From: Aquimonas sp964586455
Lineage (GTDB): Bacteria; Pseudomonadota; Gammaproteobacteria; Xanthomonadales; Xanthomonadaceae
Direction: 5' to 3'
NCBI GenBank assembly: GCA_964586455.1
Contig: CAZPHV010000003.1
Span: forward strand, 1 to 64,000
Length of the DNA stretch: 64,000 nt
In this document: positions 1 to 8,438 of the stretch, one piece after another
How positions within the stretch are numbered: the stretch's first letter is position 1
Layout of the letters: every line of letters begins with the position of its first letter
Notes under the pieces: generated by a model
What the model saw: only the letters and a program-made list of their open reading frames with translations
Databases searched by the model: none
What the model was told of the DNA's origin: nothing
Program-made: the position numbers and the translations under genes

Positions 1-267
1 GGACGTCGCCGAAAGGGGACGTCAGGTTGAATAGGCGGTTCATTGAACAGCTCAGAAGGGGACGCGGACGGGCCGTGAACTAAACCATGAGAAACAATCC
101 GTGACAACTGGGCAGCGAGACGCGCAGCTGCTCACCTATCCGAAAGCTGCGCTGGAAGGGTTTGAGAGCTCGCTCGCACTCAGGCGAAGATGGTTTCCGC
201 CTCCAGGTAAGGAGGTGGTGCCGCTTGTCCGGCGCGTTGTATGCGGTCTGCTTGCGCTGTGAGCTCG

Positions 268-1869
268 CTACAGCGGCGCAAACACATAGCGCCCGCCCAC
301 TTCCAGCGAGCGCAGCAGTTCCGGCGGCAGCAGGGCGGCGGTGGCCAGGCCAAGCGCTGCGTGCGATGCGATCTGCGGCAGCAGGCGGCCGTAGCGCTGT
401 GCCATCCATGCCCAGGCGCAGCCGCCGACGAAGCTCAGGCCCATCAGTTCCAGGTTGGGCAGGTGCAGCGCGGCGAACAGCAGGCCGGCCAGCGGCAGCG
501 TCCAGCCTCCCAGGCCAAACGAATTCAGATGCGGCAGCGCAAAGCGCGCCAGCCAGAGCTGCTGCAGGGCGGCCCAGGCCAGGTAGCGCAGCAGGCGCTC
601 GCTGTCGGCCGCGCGCGGGTTCAGGCTCAACTGCGAGGTCTCGATCCAGACGCATGCGGCCAAGGCGGCCGTACCCAGCACGGCGAACCCGACGGCGAGC
701 ACCCAGGCCGGGGCGGGGCTGTTCGACGCATGCGACGAGGCCTTGTCGAGTGCATTCGGGTCGACGGCGGCGTAGTGGTCTGCTTCGCTGGCCTCGTGCG
801 GAACCGTCAGCGCGTCGCCGCCAGTCTGCGAGTCGACCTGCGGCGCCGGCGCTGATTCGACTCCGGCTGCAGTGAACGCTGAAGGCCGAGGCCACAGCAG
901 CCAAAGCGCGACCGCCCACGCCGCCAGCAGCAGCGCATCGCTGGCCTGCGGCGGAAAGCGCGGCAGGCCCAGGCTGAGCAGCAGCGCGGGTACGAGCGCG
1001 CCGAGCATCAACGCACAGGCGCTGCGGGAAACCCCCGCGCGCAGACGCGTAGACGCCCAGGCCAGCAACACCAGCAGCAGACCGCCGATGCCGGCTGATC
1101 GCAGTTCAAGTCCATCCACTGTGGCGGCAGCGCCGACCAGAGCCTCGTGGGAGGCCGCGCCCACCCGCGCCTGCGGCCACGCCGCCAGGTACTCGTCGCG
1201 CACTGCAAGCAACCAGCGCGTCGAATGATCCTCACTCAGCTCGATGCGCGGTGGCACGCAGGGGGCGCTGCCGCAGCGGGCAGGCAGCAGTTGGGCGGAA
1301 CGCAGGGCGAAGCGCTGATCGGCGCTGCCTTCAAACTCGAAGCGCAGCTGTTCGATCGGCCCGTCCAACAGCGGCAGGGTGGGGCCGAGGGCGATCTGCA
1401 GCGCCGCAGACGGTGTGGTTTCGGATCCGCCTGTCAGGGTGCGCGCGGGCAGATCGATCCAGGCGCCCGGCAGGGTGCGCGGTTCCAGGTCTTCGGCCGC
1501 CCGCAGCCGCAATCTCAACGGTGCGGCGCTGCTGTAGTCGAGCTGCAGGGTCGGCAGCACGTCGGGGTCGATGCGCTGCCCCGACAGGCGCAGACCAAAG
1601 TCACCCCGGCTTTCGTTCAGGACCAGATCGAGCGCATCGGCCGCGCCCTCGGCTTCCTGAAGCCCCTGCAGAGGGCCGACGCGTGCGCGCGGGTCGTCGA
1701 AGCGCCACAGAAGCGGCGAGCTGCCACTGCGGTAGAGCTGAGCATCGGCACGCGCGCGGGCTTCCAACTGGGCGCTGACACCCGCAGGCGCCAGCCACGC
1801 GAGGACGACCGCGAGAACGATCAGCAGCAGCGGCGCCAGCTCGCCCCAGCTTTCGCGCGCCGGCTGCAC
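268..1869 (-). CDS. CPBP-like intramembrane protease homologue, active-site Glu pair replaced by Gln
   Basis: Predicted 533-residue multi-pass membrane protein. A first membrane segment (about 11-30) is followed by a large soluble, presumably periplasmic region (40-255) that I do not recognise, then hydrophobic segments from 257 on. The last 110 residues resemble the CPBP (Abi/Rce1) glutamic-protease core: ALQQLWLAR near 434-442, LFAALHLPN with His469, and SHAALGL with His503. In canonical members the first motif is EExxxR; here both Glu are Gln (436-437), so peptidase activity is doubtful, although a Gln variant may define a subfamily. The start is GTG, six bases after the stop of the upstream pterin dehydratase gene, so the two probably form an operon. 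The fold is fairly sure, the function is not. Confidence 0.6.
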   Translation of the reverse strand: MQPARESWGELAPLLLIVLAVVLAWLAPAGVSAQLEARARADAQLYRSGSSPLLWRFDDPRARVGPLQGLQEAEGAADALDLVLNESRGDFGLRLSGQRIDPDVLPTLQLDYSSAAPLRLRLRAAEDLEPRTLPGAWIDLPARTLTGGSETTPSAALQIALGPTLPLLDGPIEQLRFEFEGSADQRFALRSAQLLPARCGSAPCVPPRIELSEDHSTRWLLAVRDEYLAAWPQARVGAASHEALVGAAATVDGLELRSAGIGGLLLVLLAWASTRLRAGVSRSACALMLGALVPALLLSLGLPRFPPQASDALLLAAWAVALWLLWPRPSAFTAAGVESAPAPQVDSQTGGDALTVPHEASEADHYAAVDPNALDKASSHASNSPAPAWVLAVGFAVLGTAALAACVWIETSQLSLNPRAADSERLLRYLAWAALQQLWLARFALPHLNSFGLGGWTLPLAGLLFAALHLPNLELMGLSFVGGCAWAWMAQRYGRLLPQIASHAALGLATAALLPPELLRSLEVGGRYVFAPL

Positions 1870-1875
1870 CTCGAT

Positions 1876-2223
1876 TCAGCCCGCGCCGAGCAGGGCTTCG
1901 GCCTTGGCCGCGCAGATGAAATCGTTGTCCGACAGGCCACCGACATCGTGGGTCGAATAGCGCACCACGCAGCGGTTGTAGTGCACCGAGAGGTCGGGGT
2001 GGTGGTCTTCGGCGTGGGCGACGTAGGCCAGTGCGTTCACGAAGGCCAGGGTGCGGTAGTAGTCGGTGAAACCGTAGGTCTTGCTGATGGCGGCTCCGTC
2101 TTCGATCACGCTCCAGCCCGGCAGGGCGGACAGGGCATCGGCAACGCGGGCGGCATCGGCCTTGTGTTCAGCACCGCGCAAGGGGCGGCAGCGCTGGGCG
2201 GCGAGTTCGGCGAGCGTGGTCAT
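1876..2223 (-). CDS. phhB: 4a-hydroxytetrahydrobiopterin dehydratase (pterin-4a-carbinolamine dehydratase)
   Basis: A 115-residue protein of the PCD/DCoH family, which dehydrates the 4a-carbinolamine formed by aromatic amino acid hydroxylases and so regenerates pterin cofactor. The family signature is visible as HAEDHHPDLSVHYNRC, with the HHP core and downstream Tyr, followed by the STHDVGGLSDNDF segment typical of the C-terminal half. The ATG at 2223 gives the usual family length; the frame stays open further upstream but that extension has no family match. The CPBP-like gene follows after six bases. No phenylalanine hydroxylase gene is in the window. Confidence 0.9.
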   Translation of the reverse strand: MTTLAELAAQRCRPLRGAEHKADAARVADALSALPGWSVIEDGAAISKTYGFTDYYRTLAFVNALAYVAHAEDHHPDLSVHYNRCVVRYSTHDVGGLSDNDFICAAKAEALLGAG

Positions 2224-2544
2224 GGCGGCGCACTCAGGGAGAAGACAGGGGCGCGGAGTATAGCCAGCGGACTGTGTCGGCTCTTGTCCGATCCAAAGGT
2301 CACAGGCAGCGACACTGTCGCGCCGCGATTGCGCTGGGTTGGATGAGGCGGCAGCGCGAGGGTATCGCCAAGCTGTGCTCGCCTTGCGCCTTGCGCCGTG
2401 CGGACGCGTCATTCCTGGGTCTGCCGATGCGCGACCCAGGGACCTCGGAGAGGTGCCAAGCGGCGCTCACTTGATCCAGCTCACGAAGCCTCACGGCCCA
2501 TGCGGTACCATTTCGGTCCCATTTCCCCGGGTTGTCATCGCGCC
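2224..2544. other. Divergent intergenic region between phhB and nfuA
   Basis: About 320 bases between the divergent starts of the pterin dehydratase gene and nfuA. It must hold both promoters, but I see no convincing -35/-10 pair, no iron-responsive or IscR-like site I would trust, and no supported gene. Confidence 0.4.
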
Positions 2545-3126
2545 ATGGTCCAGATCAGCTCCGCCGCCCAGCAATATTTCGTCCGCCTGATCGAGCAGCA
2601 GGGCGGTGACATCGCCGGCATTCGACTGTCGGCTGTACGCGCCGGCACACCCAGCGCCGACGCCAAGCTGGAGTTCGTCGAAGCGGTCGATCTGGACGGC
2701 GACGAATGGGAAGTGCAGTGCGAGGGTTTCATCCTCTACTTGCAGGCCGCCAGCGCCGAGTACTTCACCGACGCCGAAGTCGATTTCGTCAGCGAGGCCA
2801 CCGGCGGCCAGCTGACCGTGCGCGCACCGCGCATCAAGGGCGTGCCGCCCGGCGCCGAGGCCAGCCTGGTTGAGCGCGTGCAGCACGTGATCGACACCGA
2901 AATCAACCCGGGCGTGGCCAGCCACGGCGGCAAAGTCGCACTGGAAGAAATCACCGCCGACGGCATCGTCGTGCTGCGCTTCGGCGGCGGCTGCCAAGGC
3001 TGCAAGCAGGTCGACTACACCCTGAAGAACGGCGTCGAGAAGACCCTGATGCAGCGCGTGCCGGAAGTGCGCGCGGTGCGCGACGCGACGGATCATGCGA
3101 AGGGTGAGACGCCTTACTTCGCCTGA
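2545..3126 (+). CDS. nfuA: Fe-S cluster carrier protein NfuA
   Basis: A 193-residue protein matching the length and two-domain layout of NfuA. The N-terminal A-type-like domain (about 1-95) lacks the usual cysteines. The C-terminal Nfu domain (about 105-193) carries the cluster-binding CxxC in FGGGCQGCKQVDYTLK. NfuA binds a [4Fe-4S] cluster at a dimer interface and passes it to apo-proteins in the cytoplasm. ATG 2545 was chosen because it gives the family N terminus (MVQISSAAQQYF); the open frame reaches 2398 but that extension has no family match. The gene stands alone. Confidence 0.93.
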   Translation: MVQISSAAQQYFVRLIEQQGGDIAGIRLSAVRAGTPSADAKLEFVEAVDLDGDEWEVQCEGFILYLQAASAEYFTDAEVDFVSEATGGQLTVRAPRIKGVPPGAEASLVERVQHVIDTEINPGVASHGGKVALEEITADGIVVLRFGGGCQGCKQVDYTLKNGVEKTLMQRVPEVRAVRDATDHAKGETPYFA

Positions 3127-3146
3127 GCCTGCGGCGCTGGCGAAGC

Positions 3147-3180
3147 GGGATTGGAGATTCGGGATTCGGGATTCGCAAGA
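3147..3180 (+). repeat. ATTCGGG-type short repeat, copy 1
   Basis: A 34-base stretch built of three tandem GATTCGG units after GGGATTGGA. A copy differing at one base lies at 6433-6466. Both sit in noncoding DNA just downstream of genes (nfuA and amtB). I recall similar GGATTCGGGATTC tracts between genes of Xanthomonas relatives; their role is not known to me. Confidence 0.7.
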
Positions 3181-3303
3181 CGAACTTCTGCGGCACGGCA
3201 AGCCTTGGGCGACCGCGGTTGTTTTGGTTCCATGCCGCTTGGCGTGGTGCGCAGGCTTCGCTAGCGCGTGAGTTTCAGTTGAGCCGAACTTCCGGCCCCG
3301 GGC

Positions 3304-3948
3304 CTATCGTCCCAACTCCAATGACCCCAGCAGCACCCCCGCCTGTGTCCGGTTACGCACGCCCAGCCGCTCGAAGATCGCGCTGACGTGCGCTTTCACC
3401 GTGCGCTCCTGGATGCCCAGCGTGTCGGCGATCTGTTTGTTGAGCCGGCCTTGAGCCAGCAGCTGTAGCACGCGGATCTGCTGTGGGGTGAGTCGGGCAA
3501 GGCGGCCGGCGATGTCGCGGTCTTCGTGGCGGGTGGGCTGGGCGCTGACGGCGGCCTTTAGTGCGGGTGGCAGCCAGGTTTCGCCTGCGAGCACCGCATC
3601 GAGCGCGGCGCGGATACCGTCGAGGTCCAGGCTCTTCGGCACGTAGCCGGCCGCGCCGTAGGCCAGTGCGCGACGCACGATGTCGGGATCGTCCTGGGCG
3701 GAAACCATCAGCACCGCGACGCCTGGGAACTCGCCGCGCAGCGCTGCCAGCCCCATCAGACCCTGGCTGCCCGGCATGTTGAGGTCGAGCAGCAGCAGGT
3801 CGATCTCCGGGTGCGCCGTGAGCCGCGCGCGTGCGCTGTCCAGGCTGTCTGCTTCCAGCACCACGATTTCACCGCTCAAGCCGCGCACCGCCTGTGCAAG
3901 CGCGGTGCGAAACAGCGGGTGGTCGTCGGCGATCAGCAGCGTCGTCAT
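3304..3948 (-). CDS. NarL/FixJ-family response regulator with LuxR-type HTH
   Basis: A 214-residue two-component response regulator. The receiver domain (about 1-120) has the acidic pocket Asp8/Asp9, the phosphoacceptor Asp55 in LLLLDLNMPG, and Lys105 in GYVPKSLD. A LuxR-type helix-turn-helix lies at about 148-210 (LTPQQIRVLQLLAQGRLNKQ, then RTVKAHVSAIFERL). It is expected to bind DNA as a dimer after phosphorylation. No histidine kinase lies next to it, so its partner and regulon are unknown. The gene is monocistronic on the minus strand and divergent from glnK. Confidence 0.9.
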   Translation of the reverse strand: MTTLLIADDHPLFRTALAQAVRGLSGEIVVLEADSLDSARARLTAHPEIDLLLLDLNMPGSQGLMGLAALRGEFPGVAVLMVSAQDDPDIVRRALAYGAAGYVPKSLDLDGIRAALDAVLAGETWLPPALKAAVSAQPTRHEDRDIAGRLARLTPQQIRVLQLLAQGRLNKQIADTLGIQERTVKAHVSAIFERLGVRNRTQAGVLLGSLELGR

Positions 3949-4226
3949 CCCGCGATGGTAGCCGCCCGCGGCTTCGGCGTATCTGGGGCGAACGTCCAGT
4001 GGTCAGCGGTGGGCGGTTTTCGCTTTCCCAGTGCGCAAGCTACTGGCGGCTGCGAGGCGACCGCGCAGGGCGCTTGGACGCGTGTTGGCTGTGCGCCGCG
4101 ATAGCGCCTTCGCGCGACTGACGAACGTGCCCGCCGCTGTCGCGGCTTTCACGAGCACAGGCATTCCAAGAGCCACGGCCCCTTCGGGCTTCAGCTCGCC
4201 CCAGCTCGGGGAGAGCTCCGCCTGTT

Positions 4227-4243
4227 TGCACCAGATCAGTGCG
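4227..4243 (+). promoter_or_regulatory. Candidate NtrC (GlnG) binding site
   Basis: TGCACC, five bases, then AGTGCG matches the NtrC dyad TGCACC-N5-GGTGCA at 10 of 12 positions. It lies about 90 bases upstream of the sigma-54-like element, a normal enhancer distance. This is inference from sequence only. Confidence 0.5.
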
Positions 4244-4318
4244 AATTGCTGCTATGCACGCAACTTCATAAGCATTCAGATCAATGGCTTGTGAATGGTG
4301 CTGCTGCATTGCCGCAGT

Positions 4319-4334
4319 TGGCACAACCCGTGCT
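4319..4334 (+). promoter_or_regulatory. Sigma-54-type promoter of glnK-amtB
   Basis: TGGCAC, five bases, then GTGCT matches the -24/-12 consensus TGGCAC-N5-TTGCW with one mismatch; the invariant GG and GC are correctly spaced. Transcription should begin near 4345, giving a leader of about 60 bases before glnK. Nitrogen-limitation control of glnK-amtB by this route is well established in proteobacteria. Confidence 0.7.
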
Positions 4335-4405
4335 CAGGCTTCCTTCGGGGTCACACATCTCAAGGGGAGCGCCATGCGCACACAGCAGCACCAGGGGGTA
4401 CGCAC

Positions 4406-4744
4406 ATGAAGCTGATCACCGCGATCATCCGCCCGTTCAAGCTCGACGAAGTCCGCGAAGCGCTCTCACAGGCTGGCGTGTCCGGCATCACGATCACCGA
4501 GGTCAAGGGCTTCGGCCGACAAAAGGGGCATACCGAGCTCTATCGCGGCGCCGAGTACGTGGTCGATTTCCTGCCGAAGGTGAAGATCGAGACGGCTGTG
4601 TCCGAGGACCGCGTGGAAGTGGTCATCGAGGCGATCAGCCTGGCCGCCCGTACCGGCAAAACCGGCGACGGCAAGATCTTCGTCACTCCCATAGAACAGG
4701 TGGTCCGCATCCGTACCGGTGAAACCGGTTCGGACGCGGTCTGA
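4406..4744 (+). CDS. glnK: Nitrogen regulatory PII protein (GlnK type)
   Basis: A 112-residue PII signal protein, the exact length of the family. The N terminus MKLITAIIRPFKLDEVREAL is canonical. The T-loop holds the uridylylation site Tyr51 in YRGAEYVVDF, and the C-terminal signature is GKIFVTPIEQVVRIRTGE. PII trimers sense ATP/ADP and 2-oxoglutarate and, in the GlnK branch, plug the ammonium channel. The start has CAGGGGG upstream. The gene sits 21 bases before amtB behind a sigma-54-like promoter, which favours glnK over glnB. Confidence 0.93.
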   Translation: MKLITAIIRPFKLDEVREALSQAGVSGITITEVKGFGRQKGHTELYRGAEYVVDFLPKVKIETAVSEDRVEVVIEAISLAARTGKTGDGKIFVTPIEQVVRIRTGETGSDAV

Positions 4745-4765
4745 CGGCGCGCACAGGAGATCCCT

Positions 4766-6223
4766 ATGAACATGAAGCACCTGTCCGCCCAGTTGCGCTG
4801 TGCGCTCGCGCCGCTGCTGATGCTTACCCTGCTTGCTGTGAGTTCCCTTGCCGTAGCGCAGGACGCAGTGCCACCGGCCGAACCCGTGCCCGCGACAGAG
4901 GAAGCTGCCGTCGCCGAGCCCGCGCCCGTCGCAATCGCCGCCCCGATCGCCGAGCCCGCTCCGGCAGAGGCCGCTGAAGAAGCCGCACCCGAACCGACCG
5001 TCGACAAGGGCGACATCACCTGGATGCTGGTCGCCACGCTGCTGGTGGTGATGATGGCGGTGCCTGGGCTGGCACTGTTCTACGGCGGCCTGGTGCGCTC
5101 GAAGAACATGCTGTCGGTGCTGATGCAGGTGATGACAGTGTTCTCGCTGATCATCGTGCTGTGGGCGGTGTACGGCTACAGCCTCGCCTTCGTCGGCGGC
5201 AACGCCTGGATCGGAAGCCTCGACGCGTTGTTCCTTAAGGGCATCACGCCGGATTCGCTGGCTGCCACCTTCACCGAAGGCGTGATGATTCCAGAGCTGA
5301 TCTTCGTCGCTTTCCAGTCGACCTTTGCCGGCCTCACCGCGGCACTGATCGTCGGCGCCTTCGCGGAGCGCATGAAGTTCCTGGCGGTACTGGTGTTCGC
5401 GGTGCTGTGGTTCACCTTTTGCTATTTGCCGATCGCACACATGGTGTGGGCGGGCGGTGGCTACCTGTACGAGAAGGGCGCGCTGGACTTCGCCGGTGGC
5501 ACCGTGGTCCACATCAATGCCGGTGTGGCGGGCCTGGTTGCTGCCTACATGGTCGGCAAACGCCTTGGCTATGGTCGCGAGAACCTGACGCCGCATAACC
5601 TGGTGCTGACCATGGTCGGTGCCTCGCTGCTGTGGGTCGGCTGGTTCGGCTTCAATGCGGGCTCGAACCTGGAGGCGAATGGCGGCACTGCGCTGGCCTT
5701 CATCAATACCCTGATGGCCACGGCGGCGGCGGTGGTCGCGTGGTCGGCGGCGGAAGGCATCCTGCGCGGCAAGGCTTCCATGCTTGGCGGCGCCTCGGGT
5801 GCGGTGGCCGGACTTGTCGCCATCACACCGGCCTGCGGCAGCGTCGGCGTGATGGGCGCGATCGTGATCGGCCTGATCTCGGGCGTGGTCTGCTTCTGGG
5901 GTGTCACCGGTCTGAAGCATATGTTGAACGTCGACGACACCGCCGACGTATTCGGCGTGCACGGCATCGGCGGCATCGTCGGCGCGCTGCTGACCGGCGT
6001 GTTCGCAGCGCCCAGCCTGGGCGGTGGCGGTGCGGAAGACTTCTCGATCGCATCGCAGGTGCTGATCCAGGCCGAGGCCGTAATCATCACCATCGTCTGG
6101 TCTGCGGTGGTCACCTTCGTGGCCCTGTTCCTGATCCGGCTGGTGATCGGCCTGCGCGTCAGCGATGACGAGCAGCGCGAGGGCTTGGATCTGTGCTCGC
6201 ACGGAGAGTCCGCTTACAACTGA
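4766..6223 (+). CDS. amtB: Ammonium channel AmtB with long Ala/Pro/Glu-rich N-terminal extension
   Basis: A 485-residue Amt/Mep/Rh ammonium channel. A cleavable signal peptide (about 1-31, ending AVA) is followed by a low-complexity Ala-Pro-Glu segment (32-80), then the membrane domain from about 84. Conserved features include FYGGLVRSKN (105-114) and the pore twin histidines His249 (TVVHINAG) and His399 (FGVHGIGG). AGGAGA lies just upstream of the ATG. The extension is longer than in E. coli AmtB and would lie in the periplasm. Co-transcription with glnK implies PII gating of the channel. Confidence 0.95.
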   Translation: MNMKHLSAQLRCALAPLLMLTLLAVSSLAVAQDAVPPAEPVPATEEAAVAEPAPVAIAAPIAEPAPAEAAEEAAPEPTVDKGDITWMLVATLLVVMMAVPGLALFYGGLVRSKNMLSVLMQVMTVFSLIIVLWAVYGYSLAFVGGNAWIGSLDALFLKGITPDSLAATFTEGVMIPELIFVAFQSTFAGLTAALIVGAFAERMKFLAVLVFAVLWFTFCYLPIAHMVWAGGGYLYEKGALDFAGGTVVHINAGVAGLVAAYMVGKRLGYGRENLTPHNLVLTMVGASLLWVGWFGFNAGSNLEANGGTALAFINTLMATAAAVVAWSAAEGILRGKASMLGGASGAVAGLVAITPACGSVGVMGAIVIGLISGVVCFWGVTGLKHMLNVDDTADVFGVHGIGGIVGALLTGVFAAPSLGGGGAEDFSIASQVLIQAEAVIITIVWSAVVTFVALFLIRLVIGLRVSDDEQREGLDLCSHGESAYN

Positions 6224-6387
6224 GCCGAGGGTGTCGCCGCGCCGATAGATCGGGGGATTGGGTCGGCGCAGGCGGCCTGGGGGAGGAAGCAAGACGGGCA
6301 GGGATGCCCCCACATCGGAAGCCGCGCAGTGCGCGGCCTCCACACCGAGCACGACTGTCGTTCGCGGGGGCTGCGACAGTCTGGCCA

Positions 6388-6426
6388 GAGGGCGAAGCCG
6401 GGAGACCGGCTTCGCCCTCACTTTTT
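6388..6426 (+). terminator. Rho-independent terminator after amtB
   Basis: A perfect 14-base stem (GAGGGCGAAGCCGG and its complement) with loop GAGA, followed by ACTTTTT. It lies 165 bases past the amtB stop. Confidence 0.85.
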
Positions 6427-6432
6427 GGAGCG

Positions 6433-6466
6433 GGGATTGGGGATTCGGGATTCGGGATTCGCAAGA
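6433..6466 (+). repeat. ATTCGGG-type short repeat, copy 2
   Basis: Matches 33 of 34 bases of the tract at 3147-3180. It starts right after the amtB terminator. Confidence 0.7.
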
Positions 6467-6480
6467 GCCGGTGGGACCAA

Positions 6481-6531
6481 CTCTCACTTCTCACTTATCA
6501 CTTCTCATTTCTCATTTCTTACTTCTTACCC
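6481..6531 (+). repeat. Pyrimidine-rich microrepeat
   Basis: About 50 bases of imperfect TCACTTCTCA/TCATTTCT repeats on the plus strand with almost no G. It lies just upstream of the oligomer hydrolase gene and stands out in this GC-rich background. Confidence 0.6.
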
Positions 6532-6608
6532 GTCGCCACTCTCTTCTCGCAGCACTGCTGTACCAAAGTACGATGGCTGTTCGCGCGCTGCGCACCGAGC
6601 ATCCGGGC

Positions 6609-8438
6609 ATGCCTACGATTCGTTCCTCCGCTGTCATCGCCTGCCTCCTGCTCGCCGCTTGCGCCACTGTTCCAGCGCCGAACGAGGCCGTGCCCATGCG
6701 TCAATCCGAAGTGCGCGAGAGCATCCATCGCGAGCAGGACGATCTGCTTAGCGGGGGCCTCGGGCTCGCTGGTCTGCAGCAGGCCGCGCCGCCCGTAGTG
6801 GCCGATGCGAACGCGCCGACCGCCGCCGAGCTGCGCCGACGCGCGCTGTGGGCCAACTGGCGCGGTATCGCTGACCTCACGCCCGGAGGCGGCTTTGGCG
6901 ATGTCTACGGTGGCGTGCCCAATGTGCCGGGGCGTGAGTTCCATGCGCTCGCCTGGCTGCCCGAAGCGCAGCAGCCGCATCGCGTGATGCTGCAGCTGCC
7001 CGATGCCTTCGATGCGCGTTCGCGCTGTCTGGTGGTGACAGCCTCGTCGGGCTCGCGCGGCATCTACGGCGCGATCTCGCTGGCCGGTGGCTGGGGCCTG
7101 CCGCGCGGCTGCGCGATTGCCTACACCGACAAGGGCGCCGGCACCGGCTTCGTCGACATGGCGAGCGGGCAGGGTCCAGGCCTGTCGGGTACGGCCGAAG
7201 GCGAGGCCGAGTTCGCGCTGGCTGCAAGCGGCCAGCCACTGATCGCCCTCAAGCATGCGCACAGCGGCGACCACCCCGAGGCTGACTGGGGCCGTCACCT
7301 GCGTCAGGCCGCGGAGTTCGGCTTGCAGCAGCTCGGCCGAGCGCTGCCGGCACAGGCACCCTTCACCTTCGACAACACGCGCGTGATCGCGGTCGGCGTG
7401 TCCAACGGCGGTGCAGCTGTCCTGCGCGCCGCCGCCGATGAAGACGCCTGGCTGGATGCCGCCGTCGCGATTGCGCCCAATGTTCACGTGGCGAACAACG
7501 GTCGCCCGGCCTTCGACTACGGCACCGAGGCCGGCCTGCTGATGCCCTGCGCCCTGCTGGATCCGCGCTTCGACAGCGCCGCGTTTGCGCGCACGCCGCA
7601 GGGCGCACCCGCGCACTGGCGCCAGGCCTGCACCGAAGCACATGCGCGCGGCCTGTTGCAGGCGAGCAGCCTGGACGCTCAGATCGCCGAGGCCCTGCAG
7701 CGCCTGCGCGACGGCGGCTGGACTTTTGAGGCCCTGGCGGCCGGCGCGCTCAGCGTCAGCTTCGAGATGTGGCGCTCGGTGGGCGCGGTCTACGCCTCGG
7801 CCTACCTGCGTCGCGGCCCTGCCGAAATGCCCTGCGGGTTCCGTGTCGCGATGCTGGATCCGCAAGGCCAGCCGCGCGCCAGCACGACGGCGGAGCGGGC
7901 GTTGATCTGGAGCGACGGCTCCGGCATTCCGCCGACCGCGGGCGTGCAGTTGCTCTCGCCAGCGGAACCCGAGCTGACAGCTTCGCTCGCAGGCCTGTAC
8001 TGCCTGGGCGAGCTCTGGCGGGGCGACTCCTCGGAAGCACAGGCGCTGCGCACGGCGGTGGCACAGACCCAGGCAGGTCCGCCGCGTACAGGCCTGCCCT
8101 TGACGGTGCTGCACGGCCTTGACGATGGCCTGATTCCGGATGCTTTCAGCAGCGCCGCCTATGTCGCCCAGGCGGAGCAGGCCGCGCGACCGCTGCGCTA
8201 CTGGCAGCTTCCGCATGTGCAGCACTTCGATGGCTTCCTGGGCTCGCCACCGCTGGCCGCGCGCTACCTGCCATTGATGCCGTATGCGTATCGCGCGCTT
8301 GACCAGATCTGGGCCGATCTTGAAGCAGGCCGTGCGCCGCGCAGCGAGAGGTTGCGGGTGACCGCCACACCGCGTGGTGCGCGCGAAGGCGGCGTCGCCC
8401 CGCTGCAGTCCGCGCACCTTGCCTTGCCGGGCGGTTGA
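6609..8438 (+). CDS. 3-hydroxybutyrate oligomer hydrolase (lipoprotein form)
   Basis: A 609-residue protein of the D-(-)-3-hydroxybutyrate oligomer hydrolase family, which cleaves short 3HB oligomers released from PHB. Family blocks include VVTASSGSRGIYGAI, GWGLPRGCAIAYTDKGAG and the nucleophile elbow GVSNGG with Ser265; LHGLDDGLIPDAF and LPHVQHFDGF fit the acid and His regions. ATG 6609 gives a classic lipoprotein signal (lipobox LLAAC, Cys18); an upstream ATG at 6573 is possible. The last roughly 22 codons lie inside a direct repeat (see 8372-8695) and match no family sequence I know, so the C terminus is probably altered. It fits with the PHA genes at 21-33 kb. Confidence 0.85.
   Translation: MPTIRSSAVIACLLLAACATVPAPNEAVPMRQSEVRESIHREQDDLLSGGLGLAGLQQAAPPVVADANAPTAAELRRRALWANWRGIADLTPGGGFGDVYGGVPNVPGREFHALAWLPEAQQPHRVMLQLPDAFDARSRCLVVTASSGSRGIYGAISLAGGWGLPRGCAIAYTDKGAGTGFVDMASGQGPGLSGTAEGEAEFALAASGQPLIALKHAHSGDHPEADWGRHLRQAAEFGLQQLGRALPAQAPFTFDNTRVIAVGVSNGGAAVLRAAADEDAWLDAAVAIAPNVHVANNGRPAFDYGTEAGLLMPCALLDPRFDSAAFARTPQGAPAHWRQACTEAHARGLLQASSLDAQIAEALQRLRDGGWTFEALAAGALSVSFEMWRSVGAVYASAYLRRGPAEMPCGFRVAMLDPQGQPRASTTAERALIWSDGSGIPPTAGVQLLSPAEPELTASLAGLYCLGELWRGDSSEAQALRTAVAQTQAGPPRTGLPLTVLHGLDDGLIPDAFSSAAYVAQAEQAARPLRYWQLPHVQHFDGFLGSPPLAARYLPLMPYAYRALDQIWADLEAGRAPRSERLRVTATPRGAREGGVAPLQSAHLALPGG

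Larger units (their letters stand above)
3949..4405. other. Intergenic region upstream of glnK-amtB
   Basis: About 457 bases between the divergent response regulator gene and glnK. It holds an NtrC-like site and a sigma-54-like promoter, annotated separately. Open frames crossing it on both strands have no family features and look fortuitous. Confidence 0.6.

Noticed and set aside
4466..6487. A 673-codon minus-strand frame
   Set aside because: Antisense to glnK and amtB, with His/Asp/Gln-rich nonsense text.
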